In this document: piece by piece, positions 1 to 7,688 of the stretch
Position numbering within the stretch: position 1 is the stretch's first letter
How the letters are laid out: the number at the start of each line of letters is the position of its first letter
Assembly (NCBI GenBank): GCA_004356805.1
Contig: SMXW01000028.1
Coordinates: 1-40,000, forward strand
DNA from: Acidobacteriota bacterium
GTDB lineage: Bacteria > Actinomycetota > Acidimicrobiia > Spongiisociales > ZC4RG35
DNA length: 40,000 bases
Reading direction: 5' to 3'
Position numbers and translations under genes: made by a program
The notes under the pieces: generated by a model
The model's database searches: none
What the model was told of the DNA's origin: nothing
The model's input: only the letters and a program-made list of their open reading frames with translations

Positions 1-215
1 CAATCCTCACCGCCGACACTGTTTCGCTGCTGGCGGCCGTGTTGCTGTGGGCTCTCGCAGTCGGAGCGGTCAAGGGCTTTGCCGTAGCACTCGGTTTGGC
101 CACGGTCCTCGACCTGATACTCGTCAAGGTGTACACGCGACCTGCTGTCAGGATTCTTGCCAATACGTTCCTGGGCTCGGGTGGATGGTTCAGCATCAAG
201 GGGGCGGCCCGATGA
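1..215 (+). CDS. secD: Protein translocase subunit SecD, C-terminal fragment
   Basis: The window opens inside this gene; the reading frame starts at base 3 and gives about 70 residues before the TGA at 213-215. The fragment is hydrophobic, with an Ala/Leu/Val-rich stretch followed by a second one ending near VKVYTRPAV, as in the last two membrane helices of SecD. The tail is short and cytoplasmic. SecD and SecF form a proton-driven membrane complex that pulls secreted proteins out of the SecYEG channel. The assignment rests mainly on the overlapping secF downstream: the TGA stop overlaps the secF ATG (ATGA). The catalytic and periplasmic parts lie outside the window. Confidence 0.85.
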   Translation, partial: ILTADTVSLLAAVLLWALAVGAVKGFAVALGLATVLDLILVKVYTRPAVRILANTFLGSGGWFSIKGAAR

Positions 216-1171
216 GTCTCTGGGGCCGACTGAACAGAGGTGAAACGGAGATCGACTTTGTCGGAAATCGCAGGCGATGGTTCACCATCTCCGCGGTGCT
301 TCTGGTGATCGCCCTTGGCAGTCTTGGCATCCGACAACTCAATCTCGGGATCGCATTCGTAGGTGGCTTAGGCATGCAGGCTCCTAACCCGGTCGGTGCA
401 GACGTACCGGAGATAAGAAACGCCCTCGAGGCTGTCGGAGTCGAGGACGCCACGATCCAGTTGCTCGACGATGGTGATGCGGTCCGTGTAGCCACTCCAG
501 TCCTCGACCACGCATCCGAGAACGAGGCCGTCGATGCCTTTGCCTCGGTGACCGGGAGCGACCGAGCGGACATCTCCATCGAGGCGGTCGGGCCTTCGTT
601 CGGGGCCCTCGTTGCCAGACGCGCCCTCATAGCTCTGGGGGTCTTCCTGGGTGCCGTAGTCCTCTTCATCAGCTGGCGAATGGAGTTCAAGATGGCCGCC
701 GCCGGTCTTGTCGCCCTTTTCCATGACCTTTTGATAACAGTCGGCCTCTACTCGCTCACCGGGTTCCCCGTAACTCCGGCCACGGTGGTCGCCATCCTGG
801 TGATACTTGGGTACTCCTTGTACGACACCGTGGTCGTATTCGACAAGGTCCAAGAGCTCGTCGAGCTCGAAGAGAAGAAGCCCTACAGCGAGATCGTCAA
901 CGAGGCAATGAACTCTGTGCTCGCCAGATCTCTGGCGACTTCGCTCACGTCCTTGTTGCCGGTGGGAAGCATCCTGTTTGTCGGCTCGTTCATCCTGGGT
1001 GCTTCGACACTGCGTGACTTTGCACTAGCGCTTTTCGTTGGGATAGCCGCCGGTACCTACTCGTCCATATTCGTTGCTGCGCCCCTTCTCGCCATATGGA
1101 AAGAGAAAGAACCCGATTGGCAGGAGCGAGCAAAGAAGGCTTCCAAGCGTCGCAAGGTGGGAATGCGCTGA
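212..1171 (+). CDS. secF: Protein translocase subunit SecF
   Basis: SecF (319 aa) pairs with SecD to complete protein export at the outer face of the membrane using the proton motive force. The first membrane helix lies near residues 20-40. A periplasmic domain covers about 45-130, and five more membrane segments follow. The motif GYSLYDTVVVFDKVQE, about residues 197-212, is the signature of the fourth membrane helix. The C-terminus is basic (KKASKRRKVGMR). I chose the ATG at 212, which overlaps the secD stop; the frame is open further upstream but that part has no SecF similarity. One oddity is that the usual GIDFxGG after the first helix reads GIAFVGG, so the conserved Asp is Ala. Translation is probably coupled to secD. 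Confidence 0.95.
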   Translation: MSLWGRLNRGETEIDFVGNRRRWFTISAVLLVIALGSLGIRQLNLGIAFVGGLGMQAPNPVGADVPEIRNALEAVGVEDATIQLLDDGDAVRVATPVLDHASENEAVDAFASVTGSDRADISIEAVGPSFGALVARRALIALGVFLGAVVLFISWRMEFKMAAAGLVALFHDLLITVGLYSLTGFPVTPATVVAILVILGYSLYDTVVVFDKVQELVELEEKKPYSEIVNEAMNSVLARSLATSLTSLLPVGSILFVGSFILGASTLRDFALALFVGIAAGTYSSIFVAAPLLAIWKEKEPDWQERAKKASKRRKVGMR

Positions 1172-1186
1172 TCCGGTCTTAGACTC

Positions 1187-1711
1187 ATGGGCGTGGACCG
1201 CCTGATTTCTCTCATCCGCGACATCCCGGACTTTCCCGAACCGGGAGTCGTCTTCAAGGACATCACACCTGTTCTTGGAGACGGGAAGGCCCTCACTTTC
1301 CTTTTGGACGCCCTCGCCGAGCCCCACAAGAGCTCCGGTGTCACCAAAGTCGCCGGTATCGAGGCTCGCGGCTTCACCCTGGCGACACCGGTTGCTGATC
1401 GTCTGAACGCCGGGTTCATCCCGGTGAGGAAGCCGGGGAAACTGCCCCACGAGACCATGCGTGAGGAATACACCCTCGAGTACGGGACCGACGCACTCGA
1501 AGTCCACATGGACTCCGTTGTCGATGGTGAGAAGGTTCTGTTGGTGGATGACGTGATCGCCACGGGAGGAACCGCGGCCGCAGCTGTTCGTCTTCTTCGA
1601 GCCGTCGGTGCCGACATCGTCGGTTTTGCTGTTTTCATCGAATTGGCTTTTCTGGGTGGCGTCGAAAAGCTCGACGGCGTTCCGCTACATGCCCTCGTTC
1701 GATACGACTGA
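1187..1711 (+). CDS. apt: Adenine phosphoribosyltransferase
   Basis: Apt converts adenine and PRPP to AMP in purine salvage (174 aa). The N-terminal segment DIPDFPEPGVVFKDITPVL and the PRPP-binding loop VLLVDDVIATGGTAAA (about residues 125-140) are the family hallmarks. GIEARGF near residue 60 is also typical. The position between secF and rel is the usual actinobacterial order. No Shine-Dalgarno is visible. The annotated ATG is at 1187, but a GTG at 1193 lies 7 nt after a TAGACT hexamer (1180-1185). That would give a leaderless start and an N-terminus about as long as that of the B. subtilis enzyme, so the start is uncertain by two codons. The 3' end overlaps the start of rel by 23 bases. 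Confidence 0.95.
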   Translation: MGVDRLISLIRDIPDFPEPGVVFKDITPVLGDGKALTFLLDALAEPHKSSGVTKVAGIEARGFTLATPVADRLNAGFIPVRKPGKLPHETMREEYTLEYGTDALEVHMDSVVDGEKVLLVDDVIATGGTAAAAVRLLRAVGADIVGFAVFIELAFLGGVEKLDGVPLHALVRYD

Positions 1712-3854
1712 ACAGGGGACGTCGGCCAAACTGGTCGATGTTCTCGACGCCTTCCGTGCTCACCATCCGGATGGTGACATCGAATTGCTCAGACGGGCCC
1801 ACGATGTGGCCAAAGAAGCCCACGCCGGGCAGTACCGCAAGACTGGCGACCCCTACATCTCTCACCCGCTGACGGTCGCCTATCTGCTTGCCCAGTACGG
1901 CTTAGACGAAGAAACTGTCGTCGCGGCGTTCCTTCACGACACAGTGGAGGACACCGGTCTCACCTTGGATCAGCTCGCTTCGGACTTCGGTGAGGAGATC
2001 GCCCGGTTGATCGATGGGGTCACCAAGCTGGATCGGATTCGATACTCCAATCGGGAGCAGGCTCAAGCAGCCACGATTCGAAAGATGGTGGTAGCTATGG
2101 CGCAGGACGTGAGGGTTCTGATCATCAAGCTGTTCGATCGGCTTCACAACATGCGAACGGTCTACGCGCTCCGTGAGGAGAAACAAATCAGAGTTGCCCG
2201 CGAGACGCTTGACGTATACGCCCCGTTGGCTCACCGACTGGGTGTCCAGGAGATCAAGCACGAGTTCGAGGACCGCTGTTTCGCCATCCTCTATCCCGGG
2301 CCGAATGCCGAGATTCAAGCAAAACTTGCGGACGCGGCACCCGAACGCGAGGCGTTCATCGAGAAGATGGTGATTGAGATCGGTGGGTTGCTCGGGGACG
2401 CCGGAATCAAAGCCGAGGTCACTGGTCGGCCAAAGCACCAGTACTCGATCTACCGGAAGATGATCGAGGAGGACAGGCCGTTTGAGGACATCCACGATCT
2501 GATAGGTATCCGGGTGGTTACTCGCACGACACGTGACAGCTATGCGGCTCTCGGCCTCGTTCACAGCCACTGGGTGCCGGTGACGGGGCGGTTCAAGGAC
2601 TACATAGCAATGCCCAAGATCAACCTCTATCAATCACTCCATACCACCGTGATCGGTCCGGACGGCAAGCCCCTGGAGATACAGATCAGGACGGAAGAAA
2701 TGCACAACCGCGCGGAGGCCGGTATCGCAGCTCATTGGCGGTACAAGGAGGGAGACATCGGTCAACACCTGGCAGTTGAGGTTTCGGCGTTGGACGAGGA
2801 TCCCGAAGAATTCCTTGCCAATCTGAAACTCGACCTATATCAGGACGAAGTCTTTGTGCTCACCCCGGGTGGCGATGTCAAAGAGATGCCGCGGGGATCT
2901 ACGGCAGTAGATTTCGCTTACGCGGTTCATACCGAGGTAGGGGATCGTTGCGTTGGAGCCAGGGTCAACGGCCGTCTCGTTTCCCTGTCGACCAAGCTCG
3001 AGTCCGGAGACATCGTTGAGGTGCTCACATCCAATTCGCCTGATTCGGGGCCCAGTCGTGACTGGCTCAACTTCGTTCGCACCGGCAAGGCAAAGGCCAA
3101 GATCAAGCACTGGTTTCAAAAGCAGCGCCGCGACCAAGCTCTCGCCGATGGCAAGGACCGCATGCAGACCATGTTCAAGAGAGAGGCTCCCGATCTCGGG
3201 CCAGGCGAACGCGATGCTCATCTGTCAGAGATCGCCACGGAGCTCGGTCTGAAGGATGCCGAGGCACTCGTTGCCTCACTTGGAGAGGGGAATGTCTCCA
3301 TTGACTCCATTACGGTCAGGCTCCATCGCCGCCTGGCTCCCGAAACGGGGGACGACTTGTTCCGGCCCCCTCGCAGGAAGGGGCCGTCCGAGTCGGCCGA
3401 TGTGGTGGTCGAGGGTCAGGACGACATGCTTGTGCATCTTGCGCGCTGTTGCTCACCTGTCCCCGGCGACCCGATTGTGGGTTACGTGACCGTTGGGCGC
3501 GGGGTGTCGGTCCATCGTGCCGATTGCACCAACGTGTCCTATCTCGCCGATCGACGCGAGCGCACGGTCGAGGTGAGTTGGCCTAGTGGCGACAGCGGCG
3601 CCTTCGTAGTGTGGATTCAGGTGGAGGCCTTGGATCGCACACGCCTGCTCCGCGACGTGACGGCCCTCGTCTCCGACACCGGAGGCAATATCACGGCATC
3701 CTCGACCCTCGTGGGGGAGGGAAGGGTCGCCGTCCTCAAATACGAGATTGAGCTCTCCGATCCCAGTCAACTGGCACGTCTGCTCGCCGACCTTCGTGGC
3801 GTCGACGGTGTCTTTGCAGCTTTCAGGCTCGCCAACGACCCGGCGGCGGATTGA
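1689..3854 (+). CDS. rel: Bifunctional (p)ppGpp synthetase/hydrolase (RelA/SpoT family)
   Basis: This enzyme makes and degrades the stringent-response alarmone (p)ppGpp in response to stalled ribosomes (721 aa from the ATG at 1689). Domain order is canonical. The HD hydrolase domain has FLHDTVED near residue 80 and LFDRLHNMRT near 150. The synthetase domain has DLIGIRVV and RFKDYIAMPKINLYQSLHT. A TGS domain begins at VFVLTPGGDVKEMP, a conserved Cys/His-containing region (HLARCCSPVPGD) follows, and an ACT domain ends the protein. The RFKD motif, rather than ExDD, is the form found in bifunctional enzymes. An intact HD site and synthetase site both argue for two activities. The longer open frame upstream overlaps apt and lacks similarity. 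There is no clear Shine-Dalgarno, so coupling to apt is likely. Confidence 0.96.
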   Translation: MPSFDTTEQGTSAKLVDVLDAFRAHHPDGDIELLRRAHDVAKEAHAGQYRKTGDPYISHPLTVAYLLAQYGLDEETVVAAFLHDTVEDTGLTLDQLASDFGEEIARLIDGVTKLDRIRYSNREQAQAATIRKMVVAMAQDVRVLIIKLFDRLHNMRTVYALREEKQIRVARETLDVYAPLAHRLGVQEIKHEFEDRCFAILYPGPNAEIQAKLADAAPEREAFIEKMVIEIGGLLGDAGIKAEVTGRPKHQYSIYRKMIEEDRPFEDIHDLIGIRVVTRTTRDSYAALGLVHSHWVPVTGRFKDYIAMPKINLYQSLHTTVIGPDGKPLEIQIRTEEMHNRAEAGIAAHWRYKEGDIGQHLAVEVSALDEDPEEFLANLKLDLYQDEVFVLTPGGDVKEMPRGSTAVDFAYAVHTEVGDRCVGARVNGRLVSLSTKLESGDIVEVLTSNSPDSGPSRDWLNFVRTGKAKAKIKHWFQKQRRDQALADGKDRMQTMFKREAPDLGPGERDAHLSEIATELGLKDAEALVASLGEGNVSIDSITVRLHRRLAPETGDDLFRPPRRKGPSESADVVVEGQDDMLVHLARCCSPVPGDPIVGYVTVGRGVSVHRADCTNVSYLADRRERTVEVSWPSGDSGAFVVWIQVEALDRTRLLRDVTALVSDTGGNITASSTLVGEGRVAVLKYEIELSDPSQLARLLADLRGVDGVFAAFRLANDPAAD

Positions 3855-3855
3855 A

Positions 3856-4503
3856 TTGCTGATCCGCCAGATTCCTGCCTGGGTGGCACAGACCAATGCC
3901 TGGGTAGTCGCAAGTGAACCTGGGGGTCAGGCGATTGTGGTCGACGCGCACCCGGAGCCTGAAATGATCGGGCAGTACTTGGCGTCTATCGACGTGGCTG
4001 TCGTGGGCATCTTTCTCACCCACGGCCATGTCGATCACACCGGCGGGGCCGGATGGCTCGCTTCCAAGACAGGGGCGCCGACCTATGTTCACCCTGATGA
4101 TGACTTCCTTACCCTGCACCCGACCGAGCAGTTGCGTGCCCTTTTTGGGATGATTCCTCCGGGGGAGTTCGACTTGCCAGAGAAGATGGAGCCTCTTCAC
4201 CACGGTCAGGTTGTGGAGCTGGCCGGGCTTTCCCTCGAGATCAGACAGACGCCAGGGCATACGCCGGGTCATTGCTGTTTCTACTGGGCTCAGGAGGGTG
4301 TGCTGTTCTCCGGTGATCAATTGTTCGCCGGGTCGATCGGACGCACCGATCTGCCAGGTGGTTCTCATCAAGCCCTGTTGGATTCAATGCGGACCGAGGT
4401 GATGACTCTCCAGGACGATGTCCGGGTTCTTCCTGGTCATGGATCGGAAACGACGATCGGTGAGGAGAGGCGGACCAACCCTTTTCGCCACGAATGGGCT
4501 TGA
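3856..4503 (+). CDS. Metallo-beta-lactamase-fold hydrolase (glyoxalase II-like)
   Basis: A protein of about 215 aa with the metallo-beta-lactamase fold. The metal-binding motif THGHVDHTGG (HxHxDH) is at about residues 54-63. A later histidine lies in TPGHTPGH, an aspartate in FSGDQLF, and the C-terminal PGHGSET supplies the last ligand. All ligands of a dinuclear Zn site are therefore visible. Family members hydrolyse thioesters such as S-lactoylglutathione or act on other esters; the substrate here cannot be told. The gene follows rel directly, as in many actinobacteria where it lies between rel and hisS. There is no ATG near the proper N-terminus. The likely start is TTG at 3856 or CTG at 3859, overlapping or abutting the rel stop (3854); ATT at 3850 is less likely. 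Confidence 0.85.
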   Translation: MLIRQIPAWVAQTNAWVVASEPGGQAIVVDAHPEPEMIGQYLASIDVAVVGIFLTHGHVDHTGGAGWLASKTGAPTYVHPDDDFLTLHPTEQLRALFGMIPPGEFDLPEKMEPLHHGQVVELAGLSLEIRQTPGHTPGHCCFYWAQEGVLFSGDQLFAGSIGRTDLPGGSHQALLDSMRTEVMTLQDDVRVLPGHGSETTIGEERRTNPFRHEWA

Positions 4504-4636
4504 GCCGAGATAGCGACCACCCCCCTCGTTGATTTCTTGCGCAAGCACCGACCGAGAGGGATGGGCATTGAGGCCAACCGGGCCCCCCGAGCAGAAACTC
4601 TGATCGTCGGGGACTCGCCGGTAACCTGCGGCCCTC
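4504..4636 (+). other. Intergenic region before hisS
   Basis: These 133 bases hold no convincing gene. A 10-bp palindrome CTTGCGCAAG lies at 4536-4545. A TAACCT hexamer at 4622-4627 lies 9 nt before the hisS ATG. No T-box leader is recognisable: there is no terminator with a T-run and no stem-specifier layout. Confidence 0.5.
4622..4627 (+). promoter_or_regulatory. Candidate -10 element of a leaderless hisS promoter
   Basis: TAACCT fits the actinobacterial TANNNT consensus and ends 9 nt before the hisS ATG, which has no Shine-Dalgarno. A transcript starting about 7 nt downstream would have almost no 5' leader. No good -35 hexamer is visible, so this is a suggestion based on spacing only. Confidence 0.35.
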
Positions 4637-5848
4637 ATGACCTTTCAACCCCCAAAGGGCACCGACGACTTGATGGCGCCGCAATCACAGGCGTGGCGCG
4701 AGGTGTTGAGTCTCTGGGACGAATGGTCGGGACGGTATGGGTTTCCCCTTGTGATGACTCCTGTCCTCGAGTCGACGGAGCTATTCCGGCGCGCTGTTGG
4801 CGATACCACCGAAGTCGTCACCAAGCAGATGTATACCTTCGAAGATCGGGGAGGGAGGTCGGTGACACTACGGCCCGAGGGAACTGCCGGCGTCGTCAGG
4901 GCTTACCTGAATTCGGGGCACCAGGGTGCGTGGAAGGGCGCCTATTCGGGCCCGTTTTTCAGATACGAAAGGCCTCAAGGGGGTCGGCGTCGCCAGTTCT
5001 GGCAAGTCGGGGTCGAGTATCTGGACGTGGAGGGTCCTGCCGCCGACGCGGAAGTAGTGGAGTTGGGGTACCGGTACCTCGAGTCGGCAGGCGTCCCCAA
5101 CCTGGAATTATTGATCAACTCCCTGGGAGACTCCGAGTGTCGTCCCGGATATGTGGCTGTGCTTCGTGAATACCTGCGAGGCAAGGAAGCGAAACTCGGT
5201 GAAGACTCGATAGGTCTCATCGATGTGAATCCGTTGCGGGTGCTCGACTCGAAAGCGGACCAACCGGTCCTGGTGGACGCCCCACGCATGGTCGACAATT
5301 TGTGTGATGCGTGCTCCCGGCACTTCGAAGCCGTCAAGACGTTGGTAGAGGGTCTAGGTGTCCCTTTCACCGAGGATCATGGTTTGGTGAGAGGTCTCGA
5401 CTACTACACGCGGACGACATTCGAGTACGTAGGCCGGCAGTTGGACACTGCCCAGAACGCAGTCGGTGGTGGTGGCCGTTATGACGGTTTGGCCGAGACG
5501 CTGGGCGGGCGTCCGACGCCCGGTGTCGGTTTTGCTCTGGGCATCGATCGGATCGTGCTCTCCGTCGGCGAGCTGGATCGACCCTATCTGGAGGCCTATC
5601 TCGTGTCGGAGACCGGACCCGAGGATGCGCTTCAGGTTGCGTCACGTCTACGTCGAGATGGTGTCAATGTCGACTTCGATAGCGAAGGTCGGTCGGTGAA
5701 AGCGCAGTTCCGCGCTGCTCGACGGATCGACGTTGCAGTAACACTTGTCTGGAAAGGGGAAGGCGAGCCGATCGACGTCCAAACGAAAGGTGGTCGTCAG
5801 GATGTGCCGCTCGAGGAGGTTTCGGATTGGTTCAAAGAGCGAACCTGA
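4637..5848 (+). CDS. hisS: Histidyl-tRNA synthetase
   Basis: Class II synthetase that charges tRNA-His (403 aa, slightly short of the usual 420). The N-terminus PPKGTDDLMAP and motif 1 region, LRPEGTAGVVRAYL, motif 2 (FRYERPQGGRRRQFWQ, about residues 111-126), the HisRS signature LVRGLDYYTRTTFE (about 250) and motif 3 (GGGRYDGL and GVGFALGIDRI) are all present. A C-terminal anticodon-binding domain follows. The ATG at 4637 gives the expected N-terminus. There is no Shine-Dalgarno, and the -10-like TAACCT upstream suggests a leaderless mRNA. The stop overlaps the aspS ATG by one base, so hisS and aspS form one unit, as is common. Confidence 0.96.
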   Translation: MTFQPPKGTDDLMAPQSQAWREVLSLWDEWSGRYGFPLVMTPVLESTELFRRAVGDTTEVVTKQMYTFEDRGGRSVTLRPEGTAGVVRAYLNSGHQGAWKGAYSGPFFRYERPQGGRRRQFWQVGVEYLDVEGPAADAEVVELGYRYLESAGVPNLELLINSLGDSECRPGYVAVLREYLRGKEAKLGEDSIGLIDVNPLRVLDSKADQPVLVDAPRMVDNLCDACSRHFEAVKTLVEGLGVPFTEDHGLVRGLDYYTRTTFEYVGRQLDTAQNAVGGGGRYDGLAETLGGRPTPGVGFALGIDRIVLSVGELDRPYLEAYLVSETGPEDALQVASRLRRDGVNVDFDSEGRSVKAQFRAARRIDVAVTLVWKGEGEPIDVQTKGGRQDVPLEEVSDWFKERT

Positions 5849-7638
5849 TGAGGTCTCATGGTGCGGGGTCGGTCTCCGAAGCGGATATCGGCAGCGAAGT
5901 CGTCATCGCCGGCTGGGTGCAGCGTCGTCGCGACCATGGCGGAATCACCTTTTTCGATGTGAGAGATGCCACGGGCCTTGTTCAGGTGGTCGCTGATCCG
6001 GCCGAGCATCCGATTGTTGCCGACCTCAAGATGGAGTACTGCGTTCGTGTGAAAGGCGTGGTTCGCTCTCGTCCGGCGGGGACGGAGAACCCGGATCTGG
6101 AAACGGGAAAGATCGAGATCGGTGTTGGCGAACTAGAGGTTCTGGCACCCGCCAAAACCTTGCCGTTCATGATCGATGACCGCACTGAAATCGACGAAGC
6201 CATTCGGCTGCGACATCGCTATCTCGATCTGCGGCGTCCACGCATGGCCGCCAATCTCAAGGCCAGGTCCAAGACGACGGCGGTGATCAGGCGGACACTC
6301 GACGACTTGGAATTCCTCGAGGTCGAGACGCCGACACTGATCAACTCGACGCCGGAAGGAGCAAGGGACATGCTTGTGCCTTCCCGGTTACGCCCGGGCG
6401 AGTTCTACGCGTTGCCACAGTCGCCACAACTCTTCAAGCAGCTGCTGATGATTGCGGGTGTTGAGCGTTATTTCCAGATTGCTCGTTGTTATCGAGACGA
6501 AGACTTCCGTGCCGACCGCCAGCTGGAATTCACCCAACTTGATCTCGAGGGCTCGTTCTGGGATCGAGATGAGGTGCTCGAGACCATCGAGGCGGTACTG
6601 GCAGCGGTCACCAAGGAGATCCGCGGAGTCGATGTCCCCCGTCCCTTCCTCCGTCTCACCTGGCAAGAGGCGATGGACCGATACGGCTCTGACAAGCCAG
6701 ACATGAGGTTTGGTATGGAGATAATCGACCTCTCTGATCTATTTCGAGGGTCGGAGTTTGGTATTTTCCGAGGTGCGCTGGAGGCGGGTGGGACTGTTCG
6801 GGGAATTAACGTTGGGCGCCAGGAATGGTCTCGGAGTCGGGCTGATGCCATGACGAAGCGTGCCAAGGAGCTGGGTGCCAAGGGTCTGGTCTGGATGGTG
6901 GTGCAAGACGATGGCTCTCTTCGTTCGCCGGTGGCCAAGTTCTTGGACGATGCCGAAATCGAAGGCATCAAATCCCGGATGGAGGCCTCTCCGGACGATG
7001 TTCTTCTGATCGCGGCGGACCGGTGGCGTACAACGGTGGGGGTGTTGGGTAACTTACGTCTTGACCTGGGAAGACCGGAGAATCACCATGATCTGGCCTA
7101 CCTGTGGGTCGTCGATTTTCCCTTGTTCGAAGAAGGCGAGGATGGCTCGATCACCTTCTCCCACCATCCGTTCACGGCCCCAACGTCGATCGATGAAATG
7201 GCAAACGACCCGGCGAACGCCATCTCAAAGGCGTACGACGCGGTTCTCAACGGTGTCGAATTGGGTAGCGGATCGATCAGAATTCACGATCCCCAAGTGC
7301 AGAGGCAGGTCTTTGAGATCCTGGGAATCGACGGAGAAACCGCCGAGCGGCGCTTCGGCTGGTTCCTCGAAGCTCTCGAATACGGCACGCCCCCCCACGG
7401 AGGGTTTGCGTTTGGCGTAGATCGGTTGGTGATGGTGCTTCAGGACGAGACCTCGATTCGAGAAGTCATCCCGTTCCCAAAGACTCAAACTGGACTCGAC
7501 CCGATGACCGGTGCACCTACATGGGTCGACGAGTACCAGCTCGCCGAGCTTGGTGTCGAGCTGACTGCGAAATCAAAGCTGCGCCGGGATGCGACAGACG
7601 AAGAGACAGGCGAAGACAGACCACCGGAGAGCGGGTAG
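5848..7638 (+). CDS. aspS: Aspartyl-tRNA synthetase, probably non-discriminating (Asp/Asn)
   Basis: Class IIb synthetase (596 aa) with an N-terminal OB-fold anticodon-binding domain (GWVQRRRDHGG, residues 22-32), a catalytic core and the bacterial GAD insertion. Visible motifs include VETPTLINSTPEGARDML, FQIARCYRDEDFRADRQLEFTQLD (motif 2) and FAFGVDRLVM (motif 3). His30 in RDHGG is the residue seen in non-discriminating enzymes such as those of Pseudomonas aeruginosa and mycobacteria; discriminating ones such as E. coli have Leu there. This implies that Asp-tRNA-Asn is made and then amidated by GatCAB, which is not in the window. The ATG at 5848 overlaps the hisS stop (TGATG); the upstream extension has no family similarity. 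Confidence 0.95.
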   Translation: MRSHGAGSVSEADIGSEVVIAGWVQRRRDHGGITFFDVRDATGLVQVVADPAEHPIVADLKMEYCVRVKGVVRSRPAGTENPDLETGKIEIGVGELEVLAPAKTLPFMIDDRTEIDEAIRLRHRYLDLRRPRMAANLKARSKTTAVIRRTLDDLEFLEVETPTLINSTPEGARDMLVPSRLRPGEFYALPQSPQLFKQLLMIAGVERYFQIARCYRDEDFRADRQLEFTQLDLEGSFWDRDEVLETIEAVLAAVTKEIRGVDVPRPFLRLTWQEAMDRYGSDKPDMRFGMEIIDLSDLFRGSEFGIFRGALEAGGTVRGINVGRQEWSRSRADAMTKRAKELGAKGLVWMVVQDDGSLRSPVAKFLDDAEIEGIKSRMEASPDDVLLIAADRWRTTVGVLGNLRLDLGRPENHHDLAYLWVVDFPLFEEGEDGSITFSHHPFTAPTSIDEMANDPANAISKAYDAVLNGVELGSGSIRIHDPQVQRQVFEILGIDGETAERRFGWFLEALEYGTPPHGGFAFGVDRLVMVLQDETSIREVIPFPKTQTGLDPMTGAPTWVDEYQLAELGVELTAKSKLRRDATDEETGEDRPPESG

Positions 7639-7688
7639 TCAAGGGGTGATCGTTATTCTCACCCCCACCAGCGACACCAGGAACCTCC

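Noticed and set aside
4504..4636. T-box or other tRNA-sensing leader before hisS; palindrome CTTGCGCAAG at 4536-4545
   Set aside because: No terminator with T-run and no T-box sequence. A single 10-bp palindrome in 133 bases is weak evidence for an operator.
4537..5169. Plus-strand open frame overlapping the start of hisS
   Set aside because: Runs in another frame of hisS; Arg/Gly-rich sequence with no recognisable domain.
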